Assembly (NCBI GenBank): GCA_016717145.1
Contig: JADKGD010000028.1
Span: 1-17,086, forward strand
From: Saprospiraceae bacterium
GTDB taxonomy: Bacteria; Bacteroidota; Bacteroidia; Chitinophagales; Saprospiraceae
Length of the DNA: 17,086 nucleotides
Reading direction: 5' to 3'
Below the pieces are notes generated by a model. It had not been told where the DNA came from and did not search any database. It saw only the letters and a program-made list of their open reading frames with translations. Numbering within the stretch: the stretch's first letter is position 1; every line of letters starts with the position of its first letter. Below are positions 1-9,924 of this stretch, piece after piece. Made by a program: the position numbers and the translations under genes.

Positions 1-2309
1 AGGGAAAATTGACATTAATAAATAATAATTTTCACGTATTAGCTAACAAAGTCATCACAGTCCAAAATGGTGGAGAATTATTAGTATCAGGATCAATTTC
101 TAGCTGTGGTATTAACGAAACTTGGAAGGGAATAAAAATTGAAACTGGTGGAAGGTTAAATGTGATCAATAATTTAGAAATTTCTAATGCAGTTAATGGT
201 ATACAAGCTGATCCAAATGCCATTATAAATATATATGGGCGATTAAATATTGTGGGTATGGTCTAAGCAATACTGGTATTTCATTAACAGGTAACTCTAG
301 TCTCATTGTAGGTCAAGTAATTGACATTTCTAATTGTAAAACAGGCATTTTGCTCACAGGTTCAGAACAAATAGATTTTTCTAATTTAAAAAGAATATTT
401 CAAATTGCCTGGTGGGGGTAAGTATCCAAGGCGGATATGTAGATCTAAAAAAATTTTGAATTTGACAACTGCAGCCGTCCCATTGTTCTAAAAAACACAA
501 TAAGTTCCTGCTTCATTACCAACAATATTATTGAAGGTAGTTTTTATACTGGTATATATGTAGATGAATGTAACGATATAATAATCGACGATAATGTCAT
601 AGGCTCTTTAACACAGCGAGGATTTACAGGAATACAAAGTTATTTCTCGAACGTCAATATTGTGAATCAGAACCATATATACACAACAGGAAGATGTATT
701 AATAGTATAGAATCTTCTGTGTCTATCAAAGAAAATTACTTGGATGTCTCTGGAGTATTATCTGGATTTTTATTTCCTAAAGTAAAGGGATGCATAATAT
801 CAGGCACTAATAAGGAAGGCAGCCAAATCACTAACAACTTCTTAGTCGCTAATGGAGCCAACTATGGCATTTTCTCAGAATATGAATCTAATACCTTTGT
901 AAATAACAATGATGTAAAATTTAAGGTACCTAATGGCTCTCGATCTGCAGCCATAGACGTTAGTGGCATTATAGATGGCAATGTTGATGGAAATATTGTC
1001 GATGGTGACCCATGGGCAAGAGGCATACAGCTACAGAATACGATGGGTACCAATATACAATGTAATGAAGTGATCAACTCAAATGTCAGTCTTAATATCC
1101 TACATAACTCTGACAATCATACGATCAAAGCCAATACACTCACTGGTACTGATGACCTCAATATCCGATCTCTCATAGGACCGCAACCTGAAGAAGGGCA
1201 AAATCACCATGGAAATAAATTTGTAGGGGGCACTGTTAAGGCAATAGGTTTGAGTGATGATGAAATTAGATTGTCTCGATTCAGAGTACAGCCAATGACA
1301 CCTTATTTACCGCCGAATAGAACTCCAGCTGAAGGTTGGTTTTTTCGGGAAAATAATAAGCCTATGGAGACTTGCTCCACTTTACAAATCACACCAGGAC
1401 CGGGCTGGACTCCCGATCCCATGCGTTTATGCACTTATTATGCCTACCTTAAGACCATCAAGGACAGCCTACCCGAGCGATTTTTTATCAATTTATTTCA
1501 TTTGCTCAAGTATGAAAAGCTGAATCCAGGCTTTGCACTACCACCTTGTATCAAAAATGACAGTACGCTTGCGCAACTTTGCGGCATAAAGAAATTAGCC
1601 GAAATAAGCTTTGTTTTAGATACATTAGGGACGCATAAGTCATTGACCAAAGATGTACGGATGCTTCGGGATCAATATCTCAAATCAAATACTCCTACTA
1701 CAAAGCATAATCTTGAGCAGAGTATAAAATCTGAGTGGTCATCAATCTACACCAAGTTACCTGCAGTGAAACTTAAAGACAGTCTAGCACTTGATAGTCT
1801 AAAGGGTGAATTAAATAAGTTGTTTTGTGATTCGCTCGTTCATAAATGGAAAGAAATATATAAGCTATACATCGACTTTAAGCAGCACAAAAGGGTATTG
1901 GCATCCGATACCACTGCCATCAAGACATACAGTAGTAAATGTGCCGCTCAGTATGGCGATGCCATCCATTTAGCTCGCGTCATGGCCTCTACTTTTACAG
2001 ATCAAGATTATACCGTCAATGATGATTGTATCGCATTACCTGAGAATAGAAATAAGCAAGGATATGAACGAGCTAATGATATTTCTGTATTTCCTAATCC
2101 AAGTACTGGACTTGTGAGTGTAAGTCTTCCTGAAATTATGTAGGCAGTTATACTGTCTTTAATCATATAGGTCAATTATTATGGCAAAGAAAGTTGAATG
2201 GGATAAGCAAATAATGATAGACTTAGCTGATCACAAGGGAATCAATCTACTACATTTTTTGAGTGATAGTGGTAGTGTAAAAGTAATTAAGGTGGTTATT
2301 GTCAAATAG
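1..2309 (+). CDS. Secreted right-handed beta-helix protein with T9SS sorting domain (5' partial, frameshifted)
   Basis: The gene enters from the left edge, so its start and signal peptide are outside the window. The first ~400 codons are rich in Asn, Ile, Gly and Val with repeated short strands ending in Asn or Gly turns (SNAVNGIQADPNAIINIYG; CFITNNIIEGSFYTGIYV), typical of parallel beta-helix repeats. From about base 1300 it becomes Lys/Leu-rich and helical with several Cys, including YGDAIHLAR. It ends with a T9SS type A sorting domain: SVFPNPSTGLVSVSLPE at about 2086-2140, then YTVFNHIGQLLW, then GSVKVIKVVIVK before the stop at 2307-2309. The frame shifts near 258-266, 405-425, 450-460, 2140-2150 and 2195-2215; joining the frames restores a continuous protein. 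Probably exported by T9SS and surface-attached or released. The substrate is unknown. The class is clear, the specific function is not. Confidence 0.75.
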
Positions 2310-2319
2310 GATAAATAGT

Positions 2320-3842
2320 ATGAGATTTTATTATTTCATAATAATATTAATAATAATTTGTATTTCGACTGTTACAGTACATACTCAATCAAAACAAGAT
2401 TACATTTGGTTTTGCGGGTACGAGTCTTCTCCTACGCCCAATATTTTTAATGCTCATAAGTATGACTTTAAAAATCATAATAATGTAATTTCAAAAATTG
2501 ATTTACCCTTTAGATTTGCAAGCAGTAATTCATCATTGTGTGATTCAGTGGGTAATTTGCAGTTTTACACAAATGGTCGTAAGGTAATTGATAAGAATAA
2601 CAATCCAATGCCAAATGGAAGTGACATTAATAAAGGTGATTGGTCTGATCGATTTTTTCCAGACCCAATAAGTGGTTACCCAGGAGATCAAGATGTCTTA
2701 ATCTTACAAGATCCAAAATACAATCTTGGGCATTATTTAATTCATAAGACACCAGTATATTACCCTATAGGCTATGACTCTATTGAGATTAGAGTTTCAT
2801 ATATTGATATGGCCCTAGACAACGGACTTGGAGATGTCACTTTTAAGAATCAATATTTTTATAAAACTCAAAACCTGTTGCTAGGGTACCTCACAGCTAT
2901 CCATCACCAAAATCAGCGTGACTGGTGGGTATTACAACCTACAAATAGTGATAAAATAAAGACATTTTTAATCGATACATCAGGTATTCGAGTAATGCCA
3001 GATCAAGATGCCAATCACAGATTCACTGCTGAGAAGTCTAGCTCTTCAGGTACAGCGCGATTTAGCCCTGATGGCAAGCATTATGCCATATACAATGAGA
3101 CGGACAATTTGCTCATCTATGATTTCGATCGGTCTACAGGCCAGCTTACCTTTAAGAAAAAGATGGTACCCATTGACACCAGTGGTATAGGTATCTTCTG
3201 TAGTGTAGAGTGGTCGCCCAATAGTAGATTTATCTATACGGCTACCTCAGATTACTTGCACCAGATCGATACCTGGGAGACCGACGATAGCAAAGCTATT
3301 CAATTGATTGATCGATACAACGGCACACTTGATCCATTTAGAACATCTTTTTTCTTAATGGTCCTTGGGCCAGATTGTAGGATATATTTAACTCCAGTAG
3401 ATGGATCTCGATCTATACATGTGATCAAAAACCCCAATGAACTCGGCGCGGCTTGCAACTTTGTACAAAACGGCATCAAACTACCTAATGATAATTCTGG
3501 TTCTTACCTAACTTTCCACGTCTGCGTGTTGATGAAGAAGATAAGTGCGATCCTACGATCTCATCGGTATTCGGCGAGGCGGTATATTATCGGCGCGATC
3601 TCACTATCTATCCTAATCCTACGACTGGCGACATCACCGTCAAAGTTCCTGATCTTATAGGTCGGGCTCATCTAGTAGTTACGGATATCAACAGCAAGAT
3701 CATAATTCAGCTCGAGATCAATAATAGTGCTATAGAAGAGCTCGATTTAACATCGTTACCCTCAGGCCGTTACAATGTTGAGATCTATCCTGAAGATAAT
3801 ACGGAGCGGATATTTTATGGGAGACAAGTGGTGAAGATATAA
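2320..3842 (+). CDS. Secreted beta-propeller (WD40/PD40-like) protein with T9SS sorting domain, frameshifted
   Basis: The ATG at 2320 begins MRFYYFIIILIIICISTVTV, a clear signal peptide; an in-frame TTG at 2299 overlaps the previous gene and is not needed. The mature part is beta-rich with propeller blade motifs such as ARFSPDGKHYAIYNETDN and VEWSPNSRFIYTATSDY, separated by Gly/Asp turns, in keeping with a WD40-like propeller of about 400 residues. The frame breaks at about 3501-3506; adding one T in TTCTTACC gives LPNFPRLRVDEEDKCDP, then the sorting domain starting LTIYPNPTTGDITVKVPDL and ending FYGRQVVKI before TAA at 3840-3842. The gene starts 10 bases after the beta-helix gene, so the two are probably co-transcribed as a pair of T9SS cargo proteins. 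No catalytic site is recognisable; it could be a binding or adhesion protein. Confidence 0.75.
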
Positions 3843-3855
3843 TGACAATTCCTAA

Positions 3856-3959
3856 GACAAAACAAATAGGAGCGAGTGCGTTGATCTATATGGAGATGCG
3901 ATCAACCTTGCTCGCTTAAACCCAGAATCCGCATTAGAAATTTATTCCGATAATATCTG
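3856..3959 (+). pseudogene. Remnant resembling the C-terminal part of the upstream beta-helix protein
   Basis: A short open stretch after a stop at 3853 reads RSECVDLYGDAINLARL at 3871-3918. The beta-helix protein has SSKCAAQYGDAIHLARVM at about 1930-1985, with the same spacing of Cys, YGDAI and LAR. Similarity stops just where an inverted repeat begins (3915), and the frame closes at 3957-3959. The simplest reading is the broken piece of a paralogue, cut by insertion of the element that follows. The match is short, so a chance resemblance cannot be excluded. Confidence 0.4.
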
Positions 3960-4188
3960 ACTTTATATTTGTTTCTGTACTCATTTTTCCGTCCTCAAGG
4001 TAGCAAAGGCTACACTTTATGGCATTTGTCGAAGCCACGATCCAGTTGTTCGTGGTTCAAGCCTAAAAAGCCATTTCGTATGGCTTTTTTAAACGGCTTT
4101 CATGTGCATCACAACTATTTTGCTTGCCTGCCTTTGGAAGGTCATATATTTTCTCATTACAAAGTCCAATGCGGAATCTGGGTTAAAA
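3915..4188. mobile_element. Inverted-repeat-bounded, transposase-less element (MITE-like candidate)
   Basis: CTTAAACCCAGAATCCGCAT (from 3915) and the reverse complement of AATGCGGAATCTGGGTTAAA (from 4168) form imperfect terminal repeats of 21 bases with about 18 matching. The ~274 bp between them carries no convincing gene but has four successive hairpins: 4000-4013, 4031-4058, 4065-4089 and 4131-4141. It lies between the 3' ends of convergent genes, and its left end interrupts a decayed coding remnant. This fits a non-autonomous insertion element or the leftover leader of an insertion sequence. I see no obvious target duplication, and the family is not identified. Confidence 0.4.
4065..4090 (+). 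terminator. Rho-independent terminator, probably bidirectional
   Basis: AAAAAGCCAT, a loop TTCGT, and ATGGCTTTTT form a perfect 10 bp stem followed by one more T. Because the stem is flanked by A and T runs, it works in principle on both strands: for the beta-propeller gene (ending 3842) and for ppdK, which arrives from the right and ends at 4226. It lies inside the inverted-repeat element. Confidence 0.6.
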
Positions 4189-4225
4189 ATGAAGTGTTAA
4201 CGTGCCTCCCAATCACACTATACAT

Positions 4226-6987
4226 TTATTTTTTATCCCGTTTGTATAATATGGCTGCCTGAGCTGCCGCCAATCTCGCTATTGGAACCCTGAATGGTGA
4301 ACAACTGACATAATTCATACCTACCCTATGGCAGAATCGTACACTTTCCGGATCTCCACCATGTTCACCACATATACCCACTTCCAAATTAGGACGCACA
4401 CTTCGACCACGTTCTATACCGATACGGATTAATTCACCGACACCTTCCTGATCTATAGTCTGAAAGGGATCAGCCTGTAATAATTTCTGGTCCAGATATA
4501 TGGGCAAAAACCACCAATGTCATCCCGGCTGAATCCAAAGCTCATTTGTGTAAGGTCATTGGTGCCGAAACTAAAAAACTCAGCTTCTTCTGCCATGTAG
4601 TTTGCCTGAAGGGCAGCCCGTGGTATTTCAATCATGGTACCGTAAGCGTATTTAATTTTTGTTTTACCTGTTTTTTGGCATACCTCTGCATATACTTCGT
4701 CAACTATTGCCTTCTGATGTCTCAACTCATTTGCAGTACAGGTAACAGGGATCATAATTTCCGGAAATACCTTTTTGCCCGCATCTGTCAGTTCACTGGC
4801 TGACTCCAAAATGGCCCTGATCTGCATCTCTGTAATTTCAGGATAGCTGATACCCAGTCGCACACCTCGATGCCCAAGCATCGGATTATTTTCATAGAGC
4901 GAGAGCACCCTTTTTTTTAATGTATTCAATCTTATACCCAATTCTTTACTTAGTTCAATAAGTTTTGTCTGGTCATGAGGAACAAACTCATGCAGCGGTG
5001 GGTCAAGCAATCTGATAGTGACCGGATGCCCGTCCATAACCGCCATAGTCCGTTTGATATCGGATTTCACATAGATAAAAAGTTCATCCAGTGCTGCACG
5101 ACGTTCTTCTTCGTTTTTACTAACGATCATTTTACGCAGCAATAATAATGGTTCTTCACTGTTCTCCCCGTAAAACATATGTTCGGTTCTGAAGAGACCT
5201 ATGCCTTCAGCCCCAAATTTCAACGCTTGTTGTGCATCTTCGGGTGTTTCGACATTTGCCCTGACTTCCATGATTTTCACATCATTTACTATTTTCATTA
5301 AATCCCTGTAGGATTCATTTTTTTCCACATCAACCGCTACTAAGTGAAGATCGCCCTCATAAACGAGACCGGTAGTACCATTGAGACTGATCCAGTCACC
5401 TTCATGTAGTGTTATACCATTTTTGGCTTTTAAGGTATGATTTTCCGAATTTATCTCCACATCATTACAACCTACAATACAACACTTACCCCATCCACGG
5501 GCGACAAGTGCAGCGTGCGAGGTCATACCACCTTTGCTCGTTAGGATGGCCTTTGCAGCATGCATACCATCCACATCTTCCGGAGAGGTTTCATCCCTTA
5601 CCAGAATAACGGGAATGCCTTTTTCAGCCCATTCGACAGCTTTTTGTGCGTCAAAAACTATTCTGCCTTTAGCTCCGCCTGGTCCGGCAGGAAGACCCTT
5701 GGCGATGGCTAAGGACGTCCTTTCTACTTCCGGATCAAGCATAGGTAATAACAACTCCACCAATTGGTTGTCGCCGATCCTCATAATAGCTGTTTCTTTT
5801 GAGATTAATCCTTCCTTACACATATCTACTGCCATTTTAACAGCGGCAATACCATTGCGTTTTCCAACCCTGCACTGCAACATATAAAGTTTACCTTGCT
5901 CTATGGTAAATTCAATATCTTGCATATCAGTATAGTGTTTTTCCAGTTTCTTTTGATAGTGGTCGAGCTCCTTATACAGATCGGGCATAATAGCTGAGAG
6001 TGTCTTCAAATGTTTGCTCTGCGCATTTTTTGACATGTCATTAATAGGAGCAGGAGTTCGGGTTCCGGCGACCACATCTTCTCCCTGTGCGTTTACCAAA
6101 TATTCTCCATAAAAAAAATTTTCTCCATTGCCGGGGTTTCTGGTGAATGCTACACCTGTAGCACAATCATCGCCCATATTTCCAAAAACCATTGCCTGAA
6201 CATTCACTGCGGTGCCCCATTCATTTGGTATCTTTTCAATGCGTCGATATTCTACAGCGCGTTTGCCATTCCAGCTGCCAAAAACGGCACTTATGCCACC
6301 CCATAATTGATCCATTGGATCATCAGGAAACGATTTACCCAGTGTTTTTTCAATTGTTTTTTTAAACACTTTAACAAGCTCCTTCAAATCGCCGGCAGTA
6401 AGTTCAGTATCCGAAGTATATCCATTTTTATCTTTTACCGCTACAAGTTTATCTTCCAGTATTTTACGGATTCCTTTTCCGTGTTTGGGTTCAATACCTG
6501 CTGCTTTTTCCATTACAACATCTGCATACATCATGACCAGCCGTCTGTAAGCATCGTACGCAAATCGTTCGTTGCCGGTTTGTTTTATCAACCCAAGAAT
6601 AGTTTTATCATTTAAGCCAATATTTAATACCGTATCCATCATCCCGGGCATGGATCGCCTGGCACCTGACCGTACAGAAAGTAATAAGGGGTCATGTTCA
6701 TCACCAAATTTTCTACCCATTATTTTTTCAATATTCCGTAAAGCATCATTGGTTTCTGTTTGAAGTTTGGAAGGATACGTTTTATCATGGTCGTAATAAT
6801 ACGTACAAACTTCAGTGGTTATGGTAAAACCCGGAGGGACAGGAAGTTTTAAATCAGGATGTCCTGCCATTTCAGCAAGGTTGGCGCCTTTGCCACCCAG
6901 AAGGTTTTTCATAGCTTCATTTCCATCAGCACTTCCGCCGCCAAAATTATACACATATTTCTGAATCGTTTCTGTATTGCTAAGCAT
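4226..6987 (-). CDS. ppdK: Pyruvate, phosphate dikinase (one frameshift)
   Basis: Catalyses ATP + Pi + pyruvate = AMP + PPi + phosphoenolpyruvate in the cytoplasm, linking glycolysis and gluconeogenesis. The restored protein is about 920 residues, slightly longer than the usual ~880-900. The N-terminal ATP-grasp domain begins with YVYNFGGGSADGNEAMKNLL and contains SVRSGARRSMPGMMDT. The phosphohistidine domain has GGMTSHAALVARGWGKCC, with His491 as the phosphorylated residue and Thr489 at the position regulated by PDRP enzymes. The C-terminal TIM barrel has SFGTNDLTQMSFGFSRDD and the catalytic cysteine in GICGEHGGDPESV (about Cys873). A one-base loss in the A5 run at 4506-4510 (plus strand) breaks the frame; correction gives GGFLPIYLDQKLLQADPF. 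No regulatory kinase gene is adjacent. The upstream neighbour is a TonB-dependent receptor on the same strand, 222 bases away, so ppdK probably has its own promoter. Confidence 0.95.
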
Positions 6988-7028
6988 ATAAATATAATTT
7001 AAATTGACTTCAATTATGTATGTTGCAG

Positions 7029-7055
7029 CAAAGTAAAAACAATAGCTAAATACAA
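7029..7055 (-). promoter_or_regulatory. Possible ppdK promoter
   Basis: On the minus strand TTACTTTG (7029-7036) matches the Bacteroidota -7 box TAnnTTTG at seven of eight positions, with a TTG at 7053-7055 sixteen bases upstream, slightly shorter than the usual spacing. It would give a leader of about 35 bases before the ppdK ATG. Weak, motif-only evidence. Confidence 0.25.
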
Positions 7056-7209
7056 AAGGTGAGATAAATCACTTCAAATTATGATGTTTAATTGCGTAAT
7101 TTATAATTAATAACAATAGTAAATAGTGCAGTACAAAAATTCGGTTTTGTTTGATTGAAATTTTCTCGTTACCACGTTAAAAATTCTTATCATGCACATC
7201 AATTATTAC

Positions 7210-9658
7210 TTATCCTTTCACCCGTTGTTGCTCAGTATCCGAACCTGTTGATGTGTGTTTAGGTTTGTCTGAAGTAGATTTACCGAATCTGACTGAAAAT
7301 GTCAAAGATACAGATCTTGTATCAAGATTGCTTTGCCAGTTTGCATCCGTAAGACGTAAATTGTTGATGACACCATTGGAACGTCTGGTATACAAAATGT
7401 CATTGATACTTAGTTTAATACTTCCGGCATCTTTAAGCATTTTCTTTTGGAAAGCAAACTGTAGTGTCCGGTAACTTTTAATTAGTAATTGAGCATATAC
7501 GATATCACTTTGATATTCACCACGGACATCAGCATTCCAGCCACGGCCCAATTGAAAACTGTTGTTGGCTGAAAAGTATCCGTAGTTACCGCTGGAATTA
7601 AGTTGTTCTGTATACAATTGACTTTTATATGACAGATTACCGAGCTCAACATAGGCATTGATATTATACCATTTTTTGACGGGTATGGCTGCGTCTATGG
7701 ATAAACTTATCGTGGTGTTATTGGCAATATTCCCTGGTCTGCTATAATAAATGCCATCTTTTATTTCAAGGGTTTCGTTGATGCCGTTGAGTGTTTTTGA
7801 ATAGTTTATGGTAGTATTAATGGTGCCTTTGTACGAGTGCGCCAAAGATAGATTATGTGCATAGGTAGGTAGTAAATTTGGATTGCCTCCATAAAAGGTA
7901 AACTTATCCAAAGGGCTTATGAATGGATTAAGGTCCTGGAAATATGGTCTGTCGATACGTCTGCCATAAGTGAAAGATAGATTATTGTGTGCTGTACTAT
8001 CTGTATTCCAGGATACATAGATCGTTGGAAAAACATTATTATAAGATCTTGTAAAGGAGGAAGCCGGTTTTAGTGGATTGCCAAGCTGATTTCCCTTAAG
8101 CGTCGTATTTTCTGCCCTAAGGCCCGCCTGAAATTCAACCCGACCAATATTTGTTGAAAAGTTTCCGTAAGCGGCATGGATTTGTTCATCATAAAGAAAA
8201 CGATTGCTAAGGTCATAATTTGTAGATGTGATACCATCAATTGTGGTGGAATAAGCTGCTTCATTATCGGTTTTTGTATAAGCTGTTTTAAGCCCTGCAT
8301 CAAACTTTGAGGTAGCATTTAATGGTTTAGTGTAATCTGCTTTAGCGGCATAAATTTTAATATCAGAAGGGATGTTTCCCATGATTTGATCATTAAAATC
8401 AAGGACATCATTCGGTTGGTATATGTAGTTTTTAAAAATCTGATTATTACCTGATAGATATGATACATAATCAAGATCTACAACAATATTGCTGCCTGTA
8501 GTGTCTAGTTGCTGTTTAAGGTAGACATTAAAAGTCCCGTTGTTAAAACTTCCATTTTGAACATTGTCTGCATTCACTTTTTTAATAATAATATTTTCAG
8601 AAGACATCACAATCGCTTTATTGTCTGTATCATTTTTTGAAGGATTAAAAATACCTTTTCCGGAAAATCCTATGGTCGTTTTGTCATTTACATAATAATC
8701 CAGGCCTATTTTGCCATTGATCGATTGACCTGATTTTACAATAAATGAATTTTGAGAAAATGAGGTAGCTGGCGTCAGATCTTCATTTTTATAATACCTG
8801 TTGATAGTAAGATCCTGAAAAGAACTTCTGAAACCGACATTTATATTGGCATAGGCGCTTATCTTACTTTTGTTGACATGTAGATTAAGACTATTGTTGC
8901 TTCTGGTGTAGCGACCCCTTTGAATGTTTGTTACCACGTTACCATGAAAACCCGCTGACCTGTTTTTGCGTGTAATGATGTTGATAATTCCGGAATTTCC
9001 TGCAGCCTCATATTTGGCAGGCGGATTTGTCATGATTTCTATTTGTTTGATGGAACTGGCGGGCAATGACTTCAGGTAATTTTCCAATTCTGCTCCTGAC
9101 AGATAACTTGGTTTATCATCGATAAAAACACTCACGCCTGATCTCCCTTTTAATTTTAATGAGCCGTTTTGATCTACCGAAATGCCTGGTGACCGCTCAA
9201 GCGCTTCTAAAGCACTGCTTCCAGCGTTTGATATGAGCGCATCTACATTAACGACGGTTCGATCTATTTTTCGTTCGACATAAGGGACTTTGCCGGTTAT
9301 TGTCACTGATTCAAGAACTTTTGATGCTTCTGTTAATATAATTGTTGGAAGAATGATCTTTTGAGTTACTCCGGAAACGTGTAGTTCTTCCATAGAATAT
9401 TTTTCATAACCGAGGAAGCTGACCGTTATAGTGTAATCACCTTGTTTTACATTTGAGAATTCAAATTTTCCGTCTTCATCAGTGTACTCCTTTAATGATG
9501 GTTGAGTCTATGGCAGATAGAAGTGTGACCAGTGCAAAATCTTTTCCTTTGTTTTGTGTATCTGTTACCATACCTTGAATGGTATAGACAGGTTGCGCTG
9601 TGGTATCTGTAAGCACAAAAAGCAAAATGACAAGGTTTAGAATATATTTAATTTTCAT
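7210..9658 (-). CDS. TonB-dependent receptor family outer-membrane protein (OMP_b-brl_3 type), one frameshift
   Basis: Outer-membrane uptake channel driven by TonB; substrate unknown. The start at 9656-9658 gives MKIKYILNLVILLFVLTDTT, a signal peptide, followed by a carboxypeptidase-regulatory-like domain (TDEDGKFEFSNVKQGDYTIT, then VSFLGYEKYS). The plug follows at about residues 115-230, with ALERSPGISVDQNGSLKLKG and the signature NPPAKYEAAGNSGIINIITR. The rest is a ~550-residue barrel with alternating aromatic strands, ending SVSLTFSVRFGK plus a hydrophilic tail of about 20 residues, which is usual for this subgroup. A one-base gain (or two-base loss) near 9483-9490 splits the signal and regulatory part from the plug; the two frames together encode about 815 residues. 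No SusD-like partner is adjacent, so it is not a typical SusCD polysaccharide locus. Assignment to the receptor superfamily is firm. Confidence 0.9.
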
Positions 9659-9897
9659 CTAAAGTTATTAAGATTGAATGGGATAAATGAATTTTCGAAT
9701 AAAAGTAAACGCTCAAGCTTTAATAATTTGAACATATAGACCTAATGTTTATATTATTCGACGGGAATAAATAACAAATCAGGAAGTGATTGGCTCAATG
9801 TATGTTACATTTTATTATTTATGTCGCTACAGAGACATATTGTATGGTCTTATTCATTTATATTATTTTAACAACAAATATATATGGTCAAATTTCT

Positions 9898-9905
9898 TAT
9901 ATTTG
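9898..9905 (+). promoter_or_regulatory. Possible -7 promoter box of the M1 peptidase gene
   Basis: TATATTTG is an exact match to the Bacteroidota -7 box TAnnTTTG. Transcription would begin at about 9912, only 7-13 bases before the candidate ATGs at 9919 and 9925. No TTG is seen at the expected -33 position. If real, it rules out the longer upstream in-frame extension of the gene. Confidence 0.3.
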
Positions 9906-9924
9906 TGTCACAATTAAAATGTTT

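Noticed and set aside
2299..2319. TTG start at 2299 for the beta-propeller gene
   Set aside because: It overlaps the end of the preceding gene, and the ATG at 2320 begins the signal peptide directly.
3969..4262. 97-codon plus-strand open frame containing MAFLNGFHVHHNYFACLP
   Set aside because: It covers the hairpin series and the terminator, overlaps the end of ppdK, and has no domain or start signal; it is more likely a by-product of the repeat element.
4500..4515. Programmed frameshift in ppdK
   Set aside because: There is no reason for recoding in this family, and similar homopolymer breaks occur in unrelated genes across the window, which points to sequence error.
5534..5887. 117-codon plus-strand open frame opposite ppdK
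   Set aside because: Antisense shadow of the phosphohistidine domain coding region.
9790..9924. In-frame N-terminal extension of the M1 peptidase from a TTG at 9790
   Set aside because: It would place 45 residues before a good signal peptide, and a -7 box match at 9898-9905 falls inside it.
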